The position numbers and the translations under genes were made by a program. The notes below the pieces were generated by a model. It saw only the letters and a program-made list of their open reading frames with translations. It did not search any database and had not been told where the DNA came from. Positions 8,691-15,078 of a stretch of DNA of 22,073 nt are shown here, piece by piece. The DNA comes from an uncultured Collinsella sp. Lineage in GTDB: Bacteria; Actinomycetota; Coriobacteriia; Coriobacteriales; Coriobacteriaceae. The stretch's first letter is position 1. Every line of letters starts with the position of its first letter. The stretch covers positions 1-22,073 of the forward strand of contig CAUGJN010000022.1 in the NCBI GenBank assembly GCA_959599635.1, in the 5' to 3' direction.

Positions 8691-9021
8691 GACGCGGCAG
8701 CGTGTTGCCTTGGTGACTAGATGCGAAAGGTCCAAGGCTGCACGAATCGAAGGGACGGCGATAGTTCTATGATTCGTTCCACCTCGCGTGCTCGGTGGAA
8801 CTTTCGGCAGAAACTACGATAACACCTGTACGTTACTTTTATGAAGGAAAGTGGTTTTAGGGCGGCGTTTAATCGGTAAGCGCCATGTTTAGACCACTGG
8901 CAGAATTGCCGTGGTAAAACTCTTGACAGCTTTACCAATAAGGGTTTTTTGATTGTTGGTTTGACGTTTGGTAAAACGTTTTTAGCAGGTTGTTTACCAT
9001 TTGACATCGAAAGGTACATTT
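8691..9021. promoter_or_regulatory. Divergent intergenic region with operator-like repeats
   Basis: This 331-bp region separates glgB (minus) from the HAD gene (plus) and must hold both promoters. TGGTAAA occurs at 8912-8918 and 8969-8975, each with an inverted TTTACCA partner at 8931-8937 and 8993-8999. The second copy overlaps the 10-nt palindrome AAAACGTTTT (8973-8982), whose central CG is typical of LacI-family operators. A -35-like TTGACA lies at 8923-8928 inside the first pair, but I find no good -10. A stem CCAC/GGCA...TGCC/GTGG spans 8894-8914. On the glgB side GTTCCACC (8776-8783) is inverted at 8794-8801. Binding by a sugar-responsive regulator is inferred only from the half-site pattern. 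Confidence 0.5.
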
Positions 9022-9711
9022 ATGTCCCAGACCGCCGCTCCCAATGTCGCTTTTATTTTCGATTGCGACGGCACGCTGGTTAATAGCACCCCCGTTTGGG
9101 CCTATGCCCAGCCCGAGTTATTGCACCGCCACGGAGTTGACGTGACGGTCGACGATTTTGCCCAGTTTGAGCATTTGTCGCTCGAGGACGAGTGCCAGGC
9201 CTACCACGACACCTGGGGCATTGGCGCAAATGGCGAGGAGCTGTATCGCGAGCTGAGCGACATTCTGATCGATGGCTACTCTAAGGTGCCGCCACGCGAG
9301 GGTCTGCTTGCATTTTTGGAGCAGGCGAAGGAGGCCGGTATTGCCATGTGCGTGGCTACGTCCACACCGGCCGAGCTGGTTAAGTCTGCGCTTGCGGGTG
9401 CCGGGCTCGATGCTTACATGGAGTTTGTTACCACGACGGGCGAGGCAGGACGCTCCAAACAGTTCCCCGATGTCTACGAGTTGGCGCTGCGCCGCTTGGA
9501 GGAGCGCCACGGATGCAAATTTGAGCGCGTGTGGGTGTTTGAGGACGCCGTCTTTGGCCTTAAGAGCTCTGGCACCGCCGGCTTTAAGCGCGTGGGCATT
9601 TATGATCCGCACGGCCGCATGAAGCGCGACGATGTGCGCGCCAACTGCGATATCTTTATCGACAGCTACGAGGACCTGTACCTGGTCAGCGTTCTTGAGT
9701 TTGAGGGCTAG
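9022..9711 (+). CDS. HAD-superfamily phosphatase, beta-phosphoglucomutase-like
   Basis: Probable small-molecule phosphatase or phosphomutase of the HAD subfamily I, 229 aa, cytoplasmic. Motif I is FDCDGTL with nucleophile D14 and acid/base D16. Motif II is the ATSTP segment, the motif III lysine is in GRSKQFPDVY, and motif IV is FEDAVFGLKSS. The helical cap between residues about 25 and 90 is of the beta-phosphoglucomutase/sugar-phosphatase type. The ATG at 9022 has AAAGG 7 nt upstream; a longer frame from TTG 9001 lacks one. It is divergent from glgB and shares the operator-like region, which makes a role in sugar-phosphate metabolism tempting, but the substrate cannot be told. The next gene starts 9 nt after its stop, so the two are probably co-transcribed. 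Confidence 0.85.
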   Translation: MSQTAAPNVAFIFDCDGTLVNSTPVWAYAQPELLHRHGVDVTVDDFAQFEHLSLEDECQAYHDTWGIGANGEELYRELSDILIDGYSKVPPREGLLAFLEQAKEAGIAMCVATSTPAELVKSALAGAGLDAYMEFVTTTGEAGRSKQFPDVYELALRRLEERHGCKFERVWVFEDAVFGLKSSGTAGFKRVGIYDPHGRMKRDDVRANCDIFIDSYEDLYLVSVLEFEG

Positions 9712-9720
9712 GCGAGGGCT

Positions 9721-10377
9721 GTGGCTTGCAAGGTATTAGTGGTCTGCGGCTCGCTCGTGGTGGTGAGCGCGGATCTGTTGCGTAGGCTAGCAGGGGAGTG
9801 CGATTACGTTGTTGCCGTGGACCGCGGACTCGACGCGCTGCTGGTCGCGGGACTGGGGTGCGACGTGTATGTAGGAGATGCCGACACGGTGAGCGACGCC
9901 GGTCGCGCGTTGGTCGATGACGCCACCGACTTTGAAGTTGAGCGCCACGACCCGTACAAGGACTATACCGATCTGGCGCTGGCGCTCGATTCCGTCCGTC
10001 GTCGCTGGCCGGGTGCCGAAGTGGTTGCGACCTGCGCCACGGGTGGCCGTCCTGATATGGCGCTATCCGTACTGGGCCTGCTCGCAGGCTACGAGGATGC
10101 CCCAGTCTGGATTGCCGAGGACAAAGTTGTCGCCCGCATCCTTCGCGCAGGCGAATCGTGGACCATCGAAGGCCACGAGGGCAAGACGTTCTCCATCATC
10201 GCCATTGCCCCTAACACCGAGGTAAGCGAACACGGCCTAGAATGGGAACTAAATCACGCCCCGCTGGGTTTGTTGGCCGACACCGGCATCAGCAACGTCG
10301 TCAGGTCAACAGCCACGATCCAAGTCCATACCGGCACCGCCATCGCTTACCTATATCAAGAGACATTTAGAGTCTGA
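9721..10377 (+). CDS. Probable thiamine pyrophosphokinase
   Basis: Would convert thiamine plus ATP to thiamine diphosphate and AMP. At 218 aa it has family size. The N-terminal domain has VDRGLDALLVAGLGCDVYVGDADTV, matching the D-x-G...P-D-x-x-x-G-D-x-D-S pattern loosely (DADT instead of DFDS). It is followed by PYKDYTDLALAL, matching K-D-x-T-D-x-E-x-A-L except that the glutamate is not conserved. The C-terminal beta-rich half contains ATGGRPDMALSVLGLL and the late ELNHAPLGLL segment. The start is GTG at 9721 with GAGGG only 2 nt away, so initiation may be weak or coupled to the HAD gene. The missing Glu and altered acidic motif leave some doubt about activity. Confidence 0.75.
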   Translation: MACKVLVVCGSLVVVSADLLRRLAGECDYVVAVDRGLDALLVAGLGCDVYVGDADTVSDAGRALVDDATDFEVERHDPYKDYTDLALALDSVRRRWPGAEVVATCATGGRPDMALSVLGLLAGYEDAPVWIAEDKVVARILRAGESWTIEGHEGKTFSIIAIAPNTEVSEHGLEWELNHAPLGLLADTGISNVVRSTATIQVHTGTAIAYLYQETFRV

Positions 10378-10390
10378 CCCAAAAAAGTCC

Positions 10391-10419
10391 TTGCACCCCA
10401 CGCCAACTTCCCCTATAGT
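10391..10419 (+). promoter_or_regulatory. Promoter of tRNA-Ala
   Basis: A -35 TTGCAC (10391-10396) and -10 TATAGT (10414-10419) are separated by exactly 17 nt. Transcription would start near 10426, about 7 nt before the mature tRNA 5' end. Confidence 0.8.
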
Positions 10420-10432
10420 ATCTCCTCGTCAC

Positions 10433-10508
10433 GGGGGCGTAGCTCAGCTGGGAGAGCGCTTGACTGGCAGTCAAGAGGTCAGGGGTTCGATCCCCCTCGT
10501 CTCCACCA
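10433..10508 (+). tRNA. tRNA-Ala(GGC)
   Basis: 76-nt cloverleaf with encoded CCA. The acceptor 10433-10439 (GGGGGCG) pairs with 10498-10504 (CGTCTCC) and contains the G3-U70 wobble, the main alanine identity element. The D-arm follows T8-A9. The anticodon stem CTTGA/TCAAG encloses loop CTGGCAG, anticodon GGC, reading GCC codons. The T-arm is AGGGG-TTCGATC-CCCCT and the discriminator base is A. It has its own promoter and terminator. Confidence 0.97.
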
Positions 10509-10518
10509 TCGTGAATGC

Positions 10519-10549
10519 AAAGGCCTTCGGAATTCCGAAGGCCTTTTTT
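10519..10549 (+). terminator. Intrinsic terminator after tRNA-Ala
   Basis: A 12-bp perfect stem (10519-10530 with 10535-10546) closes an AATT loop, and a run of six T residues (10544-10549) overlaps and follows the 3' arm. It lies 10 nt after the tRNA CCA end and should insulate the tRNA unit from the polysaccharide operon. Confidence 0.9.
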
Positions 10550-10956
10550 CATGCCAAAACACCACGCGCTGCAAACCCCACCTACGCCAACAAAAAGTTG
10601 CACAATTTATTTCCCATGTCTGTACATAGTTTGTTGGACAAACGCAATTACCAGTACGCCTCGCTGGTCAATTCGGGCTTCAGGAGCATCCATAACCTCC
10701 GCTAGCACCCCAATATCCTGCGCCAATGTGAACAACATCCCAAAACAACCCCCTTGAACACGCTAAATGAACGATATGTTGTCCACCACAAGCCAAATCA
10801 GTTTCGCTACCAGCTTGTGCTAGGATACCTAACGTTACATGAGTTCAACTGTGCTCGCGGCTCCAGCAAGTCGCAAAGCGCAGGGTCGATCAGCATCCGG
10901 CCGTAACGGCGGTGTTAGAAAAACCACGAGCTCCAATATCGATTGCCATGCACGTT
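10550..10956. other. About 400 bp without a recognisable gene
   Basis: No convincing coding sequence or RNA gene was found. An open frame starting at 10839 (74 codons, to 11063) has no clear ribosome binding site, low-complexity content and no recognisable family, and the best capsule promoter lies inside it. The stretch is locally AT-richer than the flanking glycogen genes. It may be upstream regulatory DNA of the polysaccharide operon or a scar at the core/accessory boundary. Confidence 0.5.
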
Positions 10957-10985
10957 TTGCACTTGCTTTTGCGGCTATTTATAAG
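10957..10985 (+). promoter_or_regulatory. Predicted promoter of the polysaccharide operon
   Basis: A -35 TTGCAC (10957-10962) and -10 TATAAG (10980-10985) are separated by 17 nt. The -35 is identical to that of the tRNA promoter and the -10 differs from consensus in one base. Predicted start is near 10992, which gives a leader of about 300 nt before the loaP start. No better promoter was seen between the tRNA terminator and loaP. Confidence 0.7.
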
Positions 10986-10991
10986 TTCGCA

Positions 10992-11293
10992 TTAGAAGGT
11001 GCAATAAGTTGTTACGGCAAACCGCGGCAGTCCTTCAGCTGTTTGCGTGCGGTCCAGTTTTGAAATTACTTGACCGGCTCGCACGCAGTCAGCTGAGGTT
11101 GCAGGCATTCTTACGATACGTGTCTGTGACCTCAGCGTTGCATTTATACATACCGTTCACGGTGGGGCAGAGCCACGTGCTTGTCTGACTGGGCTCAGGG
11201 TTTGAATATGGAGCGCCTTCACGCACAAGCGCCCTTGCGAAGCCATACCCAAACCCCGTGAGCCACACGTAAGACAGCAAGGGGGTGGTGCTC
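10992..11293 (+). promoter_or_regulatory. Structured leader RNA upstream of the loaP-type gene
   Basis: Three structures can form in series. First, 11045-11051 (GCGTGCG) pairs with 11080-11086. Second, 11092-11108 pairs with 11120-11136: 17 bp including several G-U pairs that are stable only as plus-strand RNA, with an 11-nt loop. Third, 11192-11204 pairs with 11250-11264: 13 bp interrupted by a 2-nt CG bulge, enclosing smaller TATG/CATA and GCGC/GCGC stems. GGCTC at 11192-11196 can instead pair with GAGCC at 11170-11174, so two exclusive folds exist. None has a T-tract, so a simple terminator is not seen. A role as recruitment or control element for the LoaP-like protein is inferred. Confidence 0.55.
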
Positions 11294-11839
11294 GTGTGGT
11301 ATGTGATCCAGGTCATTAACGGTCGCGAAGACGTAATGCGCGAGCGCATCGAGCGCGTGGTGCCGGCTGGCGTCATGCAGGAGCTCTTTTATCCCCAATA
11401 TCAAACCGAGATCAAGCTACACCGCGAATGGGTCAGCACGACCAAGCCGCTCTTTCCCGGTTATCTCATTTGCGATACGGCGGATCCGCGCACCGTGCAA
11501 CAGTATTTGCTGCGCATGGACGACTTTGCCCGGGTGCTTTCCCAGGACGGTCGGTTTGTGCCGCTGGCAAAAGAAGAGACCCAGCTCATTGGCAGCTTTA
11601 CCAATAGGGGAGACCGCGTGGTGCCCATGAGCGAGGCTCTAAAGGATGGAGACCAGGTCGTAGTAACGGCAGGCCCGCTGCTGGGGCACGAGGCCCTTAT
11701 CAAAACCATTAACAGACGCAAGAGCACTGCCTTTTTGGAGCTCGACTTGTGCGGCCGACGCGTAACCACCCGCGTTGGCCTTGCGGTGCTTTCAAAAGAG
11801 CAGCGCGTTATGCGCAATCACAGAAGAGCGATCGCCTAG
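11294..11839 (+). CDS. loaP: NusG paralogue, LoaP/RfaH-type transcription antiterminator
   Basis: Specialised NusG-family elongation factor, 181 aa. The N-terminal NGN domain begins WYVIQVINGREDVMRERIERV, the LoaP-type opening, and includes LFPGYLICDT. It is joined to a C-terminal KOW domain (about residues 120-181: LKDGDQVVVTAGPLLGHEALIKTINRRK). Such paralogues sit first in long polysaccharide or antibiotic operons and let RNA polymerase read through internal terminators or pauses. LoaP members use RNA hairpins in the leader. The GTG at 11294 was chosen because AGGGGG lies 8 nt upstream and the protein then starts at the conserved Trp-Tyr; GTGs at 11285 and 11288 are too close to the Shine-Dalgarno. 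First gene of the surface-glycan operon, behind a long folded leader. The LoaP subgroup is likely rather than certain. Confidence 0.85.
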   Translation: MWYVIQVINGREDVMRERIERVVPAGVMQELFYPQYQTEIKLHREWVSTTKPLFPGYLICDTADPRTVQQYLLRMDDFARVLSQDGRFVPLAKEETQLIGSFTNRGDRVVPMSEALKDGDQVVVTAGPLLGHEALIKTINRRKSTAFLELDLCGRRVTTRVGLAVLSKEQRVMRNHRRAIA

Positions 11840-11904
11840 CTGCAAGCTCGCAAGCGGACGACCGAAGGCAAAAAGTATCAGGGGAGGGGCTCTTGGAGCC
11901 TACG

Positions 11905-12687
11905 ATGATGACCATGGCACAGGGCGCGCGGGAGACGCGCACGGCCGCCACGGCGAATTCCGTTACTGCCGCAGCCGGTGCTGCGGGGGATTACCTTACA
12001 AACGAAGAAGCGTACAAGATGCTGCGCGGTGCCAACTCCGGCGTGAAGCCCGAGCTTGGGCACAGGCTCTACCGCGTTGTTAAGCGTACGGTGGACATTG
12101 TCGCCGCCGGCGGAGCCCTGGTGTTGCTCTTTATTCCCGGGGTAATTCTGAGCGTGGTCATTTGCATAAAGAGCCCGGGCGCCAGCCCCCTATATTCACA
12201 GTGGCGCGTGGGCCGCGTGCGCAAAGACGGCACGTTCTACCTGTTTAAGATCTACAAGTTCCGCAGCATGGTTCCCAACGCAGACCAAATGCTCAAGGAC
12301 TTGCAGGCCCAAAACGAGGCCACTGGCCCCATGTTTAAAATGAAGCACGACCCGCGCATTATTCCCGGTGTGGGTAACTTCATTCGCAAGCACAGCATCG
12401 ACGAGCTGCCCCAGCTCATCAACGTGTTCTTGGGCCAAATGAACCTCATTGGCCCGCGCCCCGGCCTGCCGCGCGAGGTTGCCCTGTACAGCGAGCACGA
12501 CATGAAGCGCCTGGCGGTAAAACCCGGCTGCAGCGGTCCTTGGCAGGTAATGGGCCGCAGCTACCTGGGCTTCAAAGAAATGGTTGAGCTGGATCTTCGC
12601 TATATAGAGAATCGCAGCCTGCGCCAGGACCTGCGGTTGATATTCGGCACGCTGAAGACGATGTTCTCTGGGGAAGGTGCCGTGTAG
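11905..12687 (+). CDS. Undecaprenyl-phosphate sugar-1-phosphate transferase
   Basis: Monotopic phosphoglycosyl transferase (PF02397 type), 260 aa, which starts repeat-unit assembly by moving a sugar-1-phosphate from a UDP-sugar to undecaprenyl phosphate at the inner membrane face. Visible motifs: KRTVD before a single hydrophobic re-entrant helix (about 65-90), YSQWRVGRVRKDGTFYLFKI, YKFRSMVPNAD, the catalytic Asp-Glu at D166-E167 in KHSIDELPQLINVFLGQMN, and IGPRPGLPREV. The first roughly 58 residues are polar and probably disordered, longer than in minimal family members. The ATG at 11905 has GGAG 6 nt upstream; TTG 11893 with GGGGAGGGG is an alternative. The gene begins 65 nt after loaP. Sugar specificity (glucose, galactose, GlcNAc or another) cannot be read. 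Confidence 0.92.
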   Translation: MMTMAQGARETRTAATANSVTAAAGAAGDYLTNEEAYKMLRGANSGVKPELGHRLYRVVKRTVDIVAAGGALVLLFIPGVILSVVICIKSPGASPLYSQWRVGRVRKDGTFYLFKIYKFRSMVPNADQMLKDLQAQNEATGPMFKMKHDPRIIPGVGNFIRKHSIDELPQLINVFLGQMNLIGPRPGLPREVALYSEHDMKRLAVKPGCSGPWQVMGRSYLGFKEMVELDLRYIENRSLRQDLRLIFGTLKTMFSGEGAV

Positions 12688-12688
12688 C

Positions 12689-13792
12689 ATGCGCATCGCC
12701 ATGATAGGCCAAAAGAGAACGGGTTCGCGCGAGGGCGGCGTAGAAGTGGTGGTAGGCGAGCTTGCTCGCCGTATGGCAGACCTTGGTCACCAAGTAACCT
12801 GCTACGACCGTATGGGCGAAGGAGCTCCTTCCGAGCCCTACGAGAAGGATGGCTACCGCATCGTTCCCGTAAAGGCGCTGGACATCAAGGGGCTCTCTGC
12901 GCTCACGAGCAGCTTTGCCGCAACAAGGGCCGCCATCAAAGACGGGGCAGACGTAATTCACTATCACGCAGAGGGGCCGTGTGTCCCCCTTCGTTTTGCG
13001 CGTTCCGCGGACATCAGGACCGTGGCAACGATCCACGGCCTGGACTGGCAGCGTGCAAAATGGGGCGGCTTGGCTTCCAAGTACATCAAGTTCGGCGAGG
13101 CGACGGCGGCCAAGTGCGCGGATGCGCTCATCGTGCTTTCCCGGGGCAATCAGGAGTACTTCAAGGAGGCTTACGGCCGCGAGGCTACGCTCATTCCCAA
13201 CGGCATCACTCCCGAGGCGGATCTTCCCGCGAAGGAGATCTCCGAGCGCTTGGGGCTCACCCAGGGCTCCTATGTCCTCTACCTCGGTCGCATTGTGCCC
13301 GAGAAGCGACCGGAACTGTTGGTGGAGGCGTACAAGCAGGTAAAGACGGATAAGCGCCTGGTTATCGCGGGCGACTCCTCCGATACGGACGACTACGCCG
13401 TGGCGCTCAAAGAGGCTGCCGCGTCCGACCCCCGCGCGCTCTTTACGGGCCACGTTGAGGGCAACCTGCTCTCCGAGCTGTACTCCAACGCGTATTGCTA
13501 CGCGCTCCCCTCCGACGTTGAGGGCCTGCCCATGAGCTTGCTGGAGGCCATGTCTCACGGTGCGGCATGCGTTACCTCGGATATTCCCGAGTGCGCGGAT
13601 GTTCTGCAGGGTTGCGGGCTCACGTTCCCACACGGAGACGCGGGGGCGCTGCGCGACGTGCTTGAAGGCCTGATAGCGGATTCTGCCCAAGCGGAGAGGC
13701 TGGGTGCCATGGCACGTGACCGCGCGATTAATGGCTATGACTGGAACAGCGTCATCCAAAGGACGCTTGCTTTGTATGAGGGTGTTGCGTAA
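12689..13792 (+). CDS. GT4-family glycosyltransferase
   Basis: Retaining GT-B transferase that probably adds the second sugar or an early sugar of the repeat unit on the cytoplasmic face; 367 aa. The N-domain begins MRIAMIGQKRTGSREGGVEVVVGEL with the Gly-rich loop. The C-domain has VLYLGRIVPEKRPELLVEA and the nucleotide-sugar motif E278-G-L-P-M-S-L-L-E286, the classic E-x7-E of GT4. The ATG at 12689 is 1 nt after the preceding stop, and its own stop overlaps the next gene's start (TAATG), so translation is coupled on both sides. It most resembles rhamnosyl/galactosyl-type GT4 enzymes, but donor and acceptor are unknown. Confidence 0.9.
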   Translation: MRIAMIGQKRTGSREGGVEVVVGELARRMADLGHQVTCYDRMGEGAPSEPYEKDGYRIVPVKALDIKGLSALTSSFAATRAAIKDGADVIHYHAEGPCVPLRFARSADIRTVATIHGLDWQRAKWGGLASKYIKFGEATAAKCADALIVLSRGNQEYFKEAYGREATLIPNGITPEADLPAKEISERLGLTQGSYVLYLGRIVPEKRPELLVEAYKQVKTDKRLVIAGDSSDTDDYAVALKEAAASDPRALFTGHVEGNLLSELYSNAYCYALPSDVEGLPMSLLEAMSHGAACVTSDIPECADVLQGCGLTFPHGDAGALRDVLEGLIADSAQAERLGAMARDRAINGYDWNSVIQRTLALYEGVA

Positions 13793-15075
13793 TGAAGATC
13801 CTTCTTGTAAATAAGTTTCATTGGCGCAAGGGTGGAAGCGAGACGTACTACTTTGCTCTTGCCGATGGTCTTCGCGCTCTTGGGCATGAAGTTGCCTTCT
13901 TCAGCATGGAGGATGAGCGTAATGAGCCGACTGAGTGGTCGCGTTACTTTGTAACGAATCGCGACTATAACGGACCGAGCTCTATTGTCGATAAGGCGAA
14001 GGCCGCGCAGGCACTTGTGTATTCCAAAGAGGCGCGCGAGAAGTTCGATGCGCTGTGCCGTGAATTCCAGCCCGATGTAATCCATCTCAATCTCACTCAT
14101 AGGCAGATTACGTTTTCCATCTTGGACGCTCCTTGGCTAAAGCAGCATCCAACGCCGGTTGTGTATACCTCGCACGACTTGATTCTTGCTTGCCCGAGCT
14201 ATCTTATGCTTGATTCCGAGGGCAACGTTTGCGATTCGTGTCTCGGGGGTCATTTTGGCAATTGCCTTAAGAAGAAGTGCGTAAAGGGTTCGATCGCAAA
14301 AAGCGCGTTAGCGGTGGCTGAGGCGGAGTGGCTTAAACGGCACAAAACCTATTCACGTCTCGATCGCATCATCTGCCCGAGTGAGTTCATGCGGAACAAG
14401 TTTATTGAAGCGGGGCTTCCCGAGCGTCAGCTTGTCCTCATGCGGAATTTCCTGAATCCCGATTCGATGTCACGGGAAGTTGCCAACCAAAATAATGAAG
14501 ATCCCTACATGCTGTATCTGGGACGCCTTTCTCGCGAGAAAGGCGTGTTAACGCTCGTGCATGCTTTTGAGAAGGCGGCACCGGTGATCCCTGATTGGCG
14601 TCTTGTTATTGCAGGCGATGGCCCTGAATGTGATGCTGTGAAGGTCAAAGTTTCCGCAATGCCAAACGAAATAAGCTCGAGGATTGAGCTGGTTGGATAT
14701 AAAACCGGTGACGCCCTGCGCGGACTTGTGAATCGAGCCACTCTGGCGGCTGCGCCGTCAGAGTGGCTCGAGAACGCGCCATATGCGGTTCTCGAGGCAC
14801 TCGCCGCGGGCAAGCCCGTTATCGGTACGAACATGGGCGGAATACCCGAGCTGGTACGTGAGGGTGAAACGGGCTTCCTGACTGAAGCCCACGATGAGGC
14901 AGGACTCGCAGATGCAATCCGTAGGGGTGCGGCGGTGGCCGCCGAACCTGCGGCTTACGCCGCGATGAGCGCGCATTGCCGTTCATTCGTGGCAGAGAAC
15001 TGTAATCAAGAGAAATACATCCGGAATCTCGTCTCCCTGTATCAAGAACTAATTGACCGGAAGGTGGTGGCCTAA
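13792..15075 (+). CDS. GT4-family glycosyltransferase with cysteine-rich insert
   Basis: GT-B transferase of 427 aa for the glycan repeat unit. The N-terminus MKILLVNKFHWRKGGSETYYF carries the GGSE loop. The C-domain has LYLGRLSREKGVLTLVHAF and the E-x7-E pair E327/E335 in SEWLENAPYAVLEALAAGK. Between the domains lies a cysteine-rich insert: H128-D129, then C134, C147, C150, C158 and C163, spaced like a metal-binding knuckle. The gene at 19510 has a matching insert. The ATG overlaps the previous TAA by one base. Codon use is less GC-biased than in the neighbouring radical SAM gene, suggesting a different source. The coding DNA contains unusually strong hairpins (14523-14546 and 14733-14771). 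Confidence 0.9.
   Translation: MKILLVNKFHWRKGGSETYYFALADGLRALGHEVAFFSMEDERNEPTEWSRYFVTNRDYNGPSSIVDKAKAAQALVYSKEAREKFDALCREFQPDVIHLNLTHRQITFSILDAPWLKQHPTPVVYTSHDLILACPSYLMLDSEGNVCDSCLGGHFGNCLKKKCVKGSIAKSALAVAEAEWLKRHKTYSRLDRIICPSEFMRNKFIEAGLPERQLVLMRNFLNPDSMSREVANQNNEDPYMLYLGRLSREKGVLTLVHAFEKAAPVIPDWRLVIAGDGPECDAVKVKVSAMPNEISSRIELVGYKTGDALRGLVNRATLAAAPSEWLENAPYAVLEALAAGKPVIGTNMGGIPELVREGETGFLTEAHDEAGLADAIRRGAAVAAEPAAYAAMSAHCRSFVAENCNQEKYIRNLVSLYQELIDRKVVA
14523..14546. repeat. 24-nt perfect palindrome inside the GT4 gene
   Basis: The first 12 bases (ACGCCTTTCTCG) are exactly inverted in the second 12. The palindrome lies over the codons for the conserved GRLSREKG motif, so the symmetry comes largely from synonymous codon choice. 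As RNA it gives a stem of about 10 bp with a 4-nt loop. Confidence 0.85.
14733..14771 (+). repeat. 18-bp stem, 3-nt loop hairpin inside the GT4 gene
   Basis: Positions 14733-14750 pair with 14754-14771 across loop TGC. All 18 pairs are Watson-Crick except one G-U (14746/14758). It covers the codons for the RATLAAAPSEWLE segment, which includes the conserved PSEW motif. It is the strongest hairpin I found in the window. No T-tract follows. Confidence 0.85.
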
Positions 15076-15078
15076 CCC

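Noticed and set aside
10433..10508. tRNA-Ala as phage or island attachment site
   Set aside because: No integrase and no duplicate of the tRNA 3' end are visible in the window, so an att site is not annotated.
10839..11063. 74-codon open frame before the glycan operon
   Set aside because: No clear ribosome binding site, no family, and the best promoter (10957-10985) lies inside it. Kept as part of the gene-poor stretch.
10550..11293. JUMPstart/ops element as used by RfaH
   Set aside because: GGCGGTAG was not found; the nearest match (GGCGGTGT near 10907) differs and lies before the predicted transcription start.
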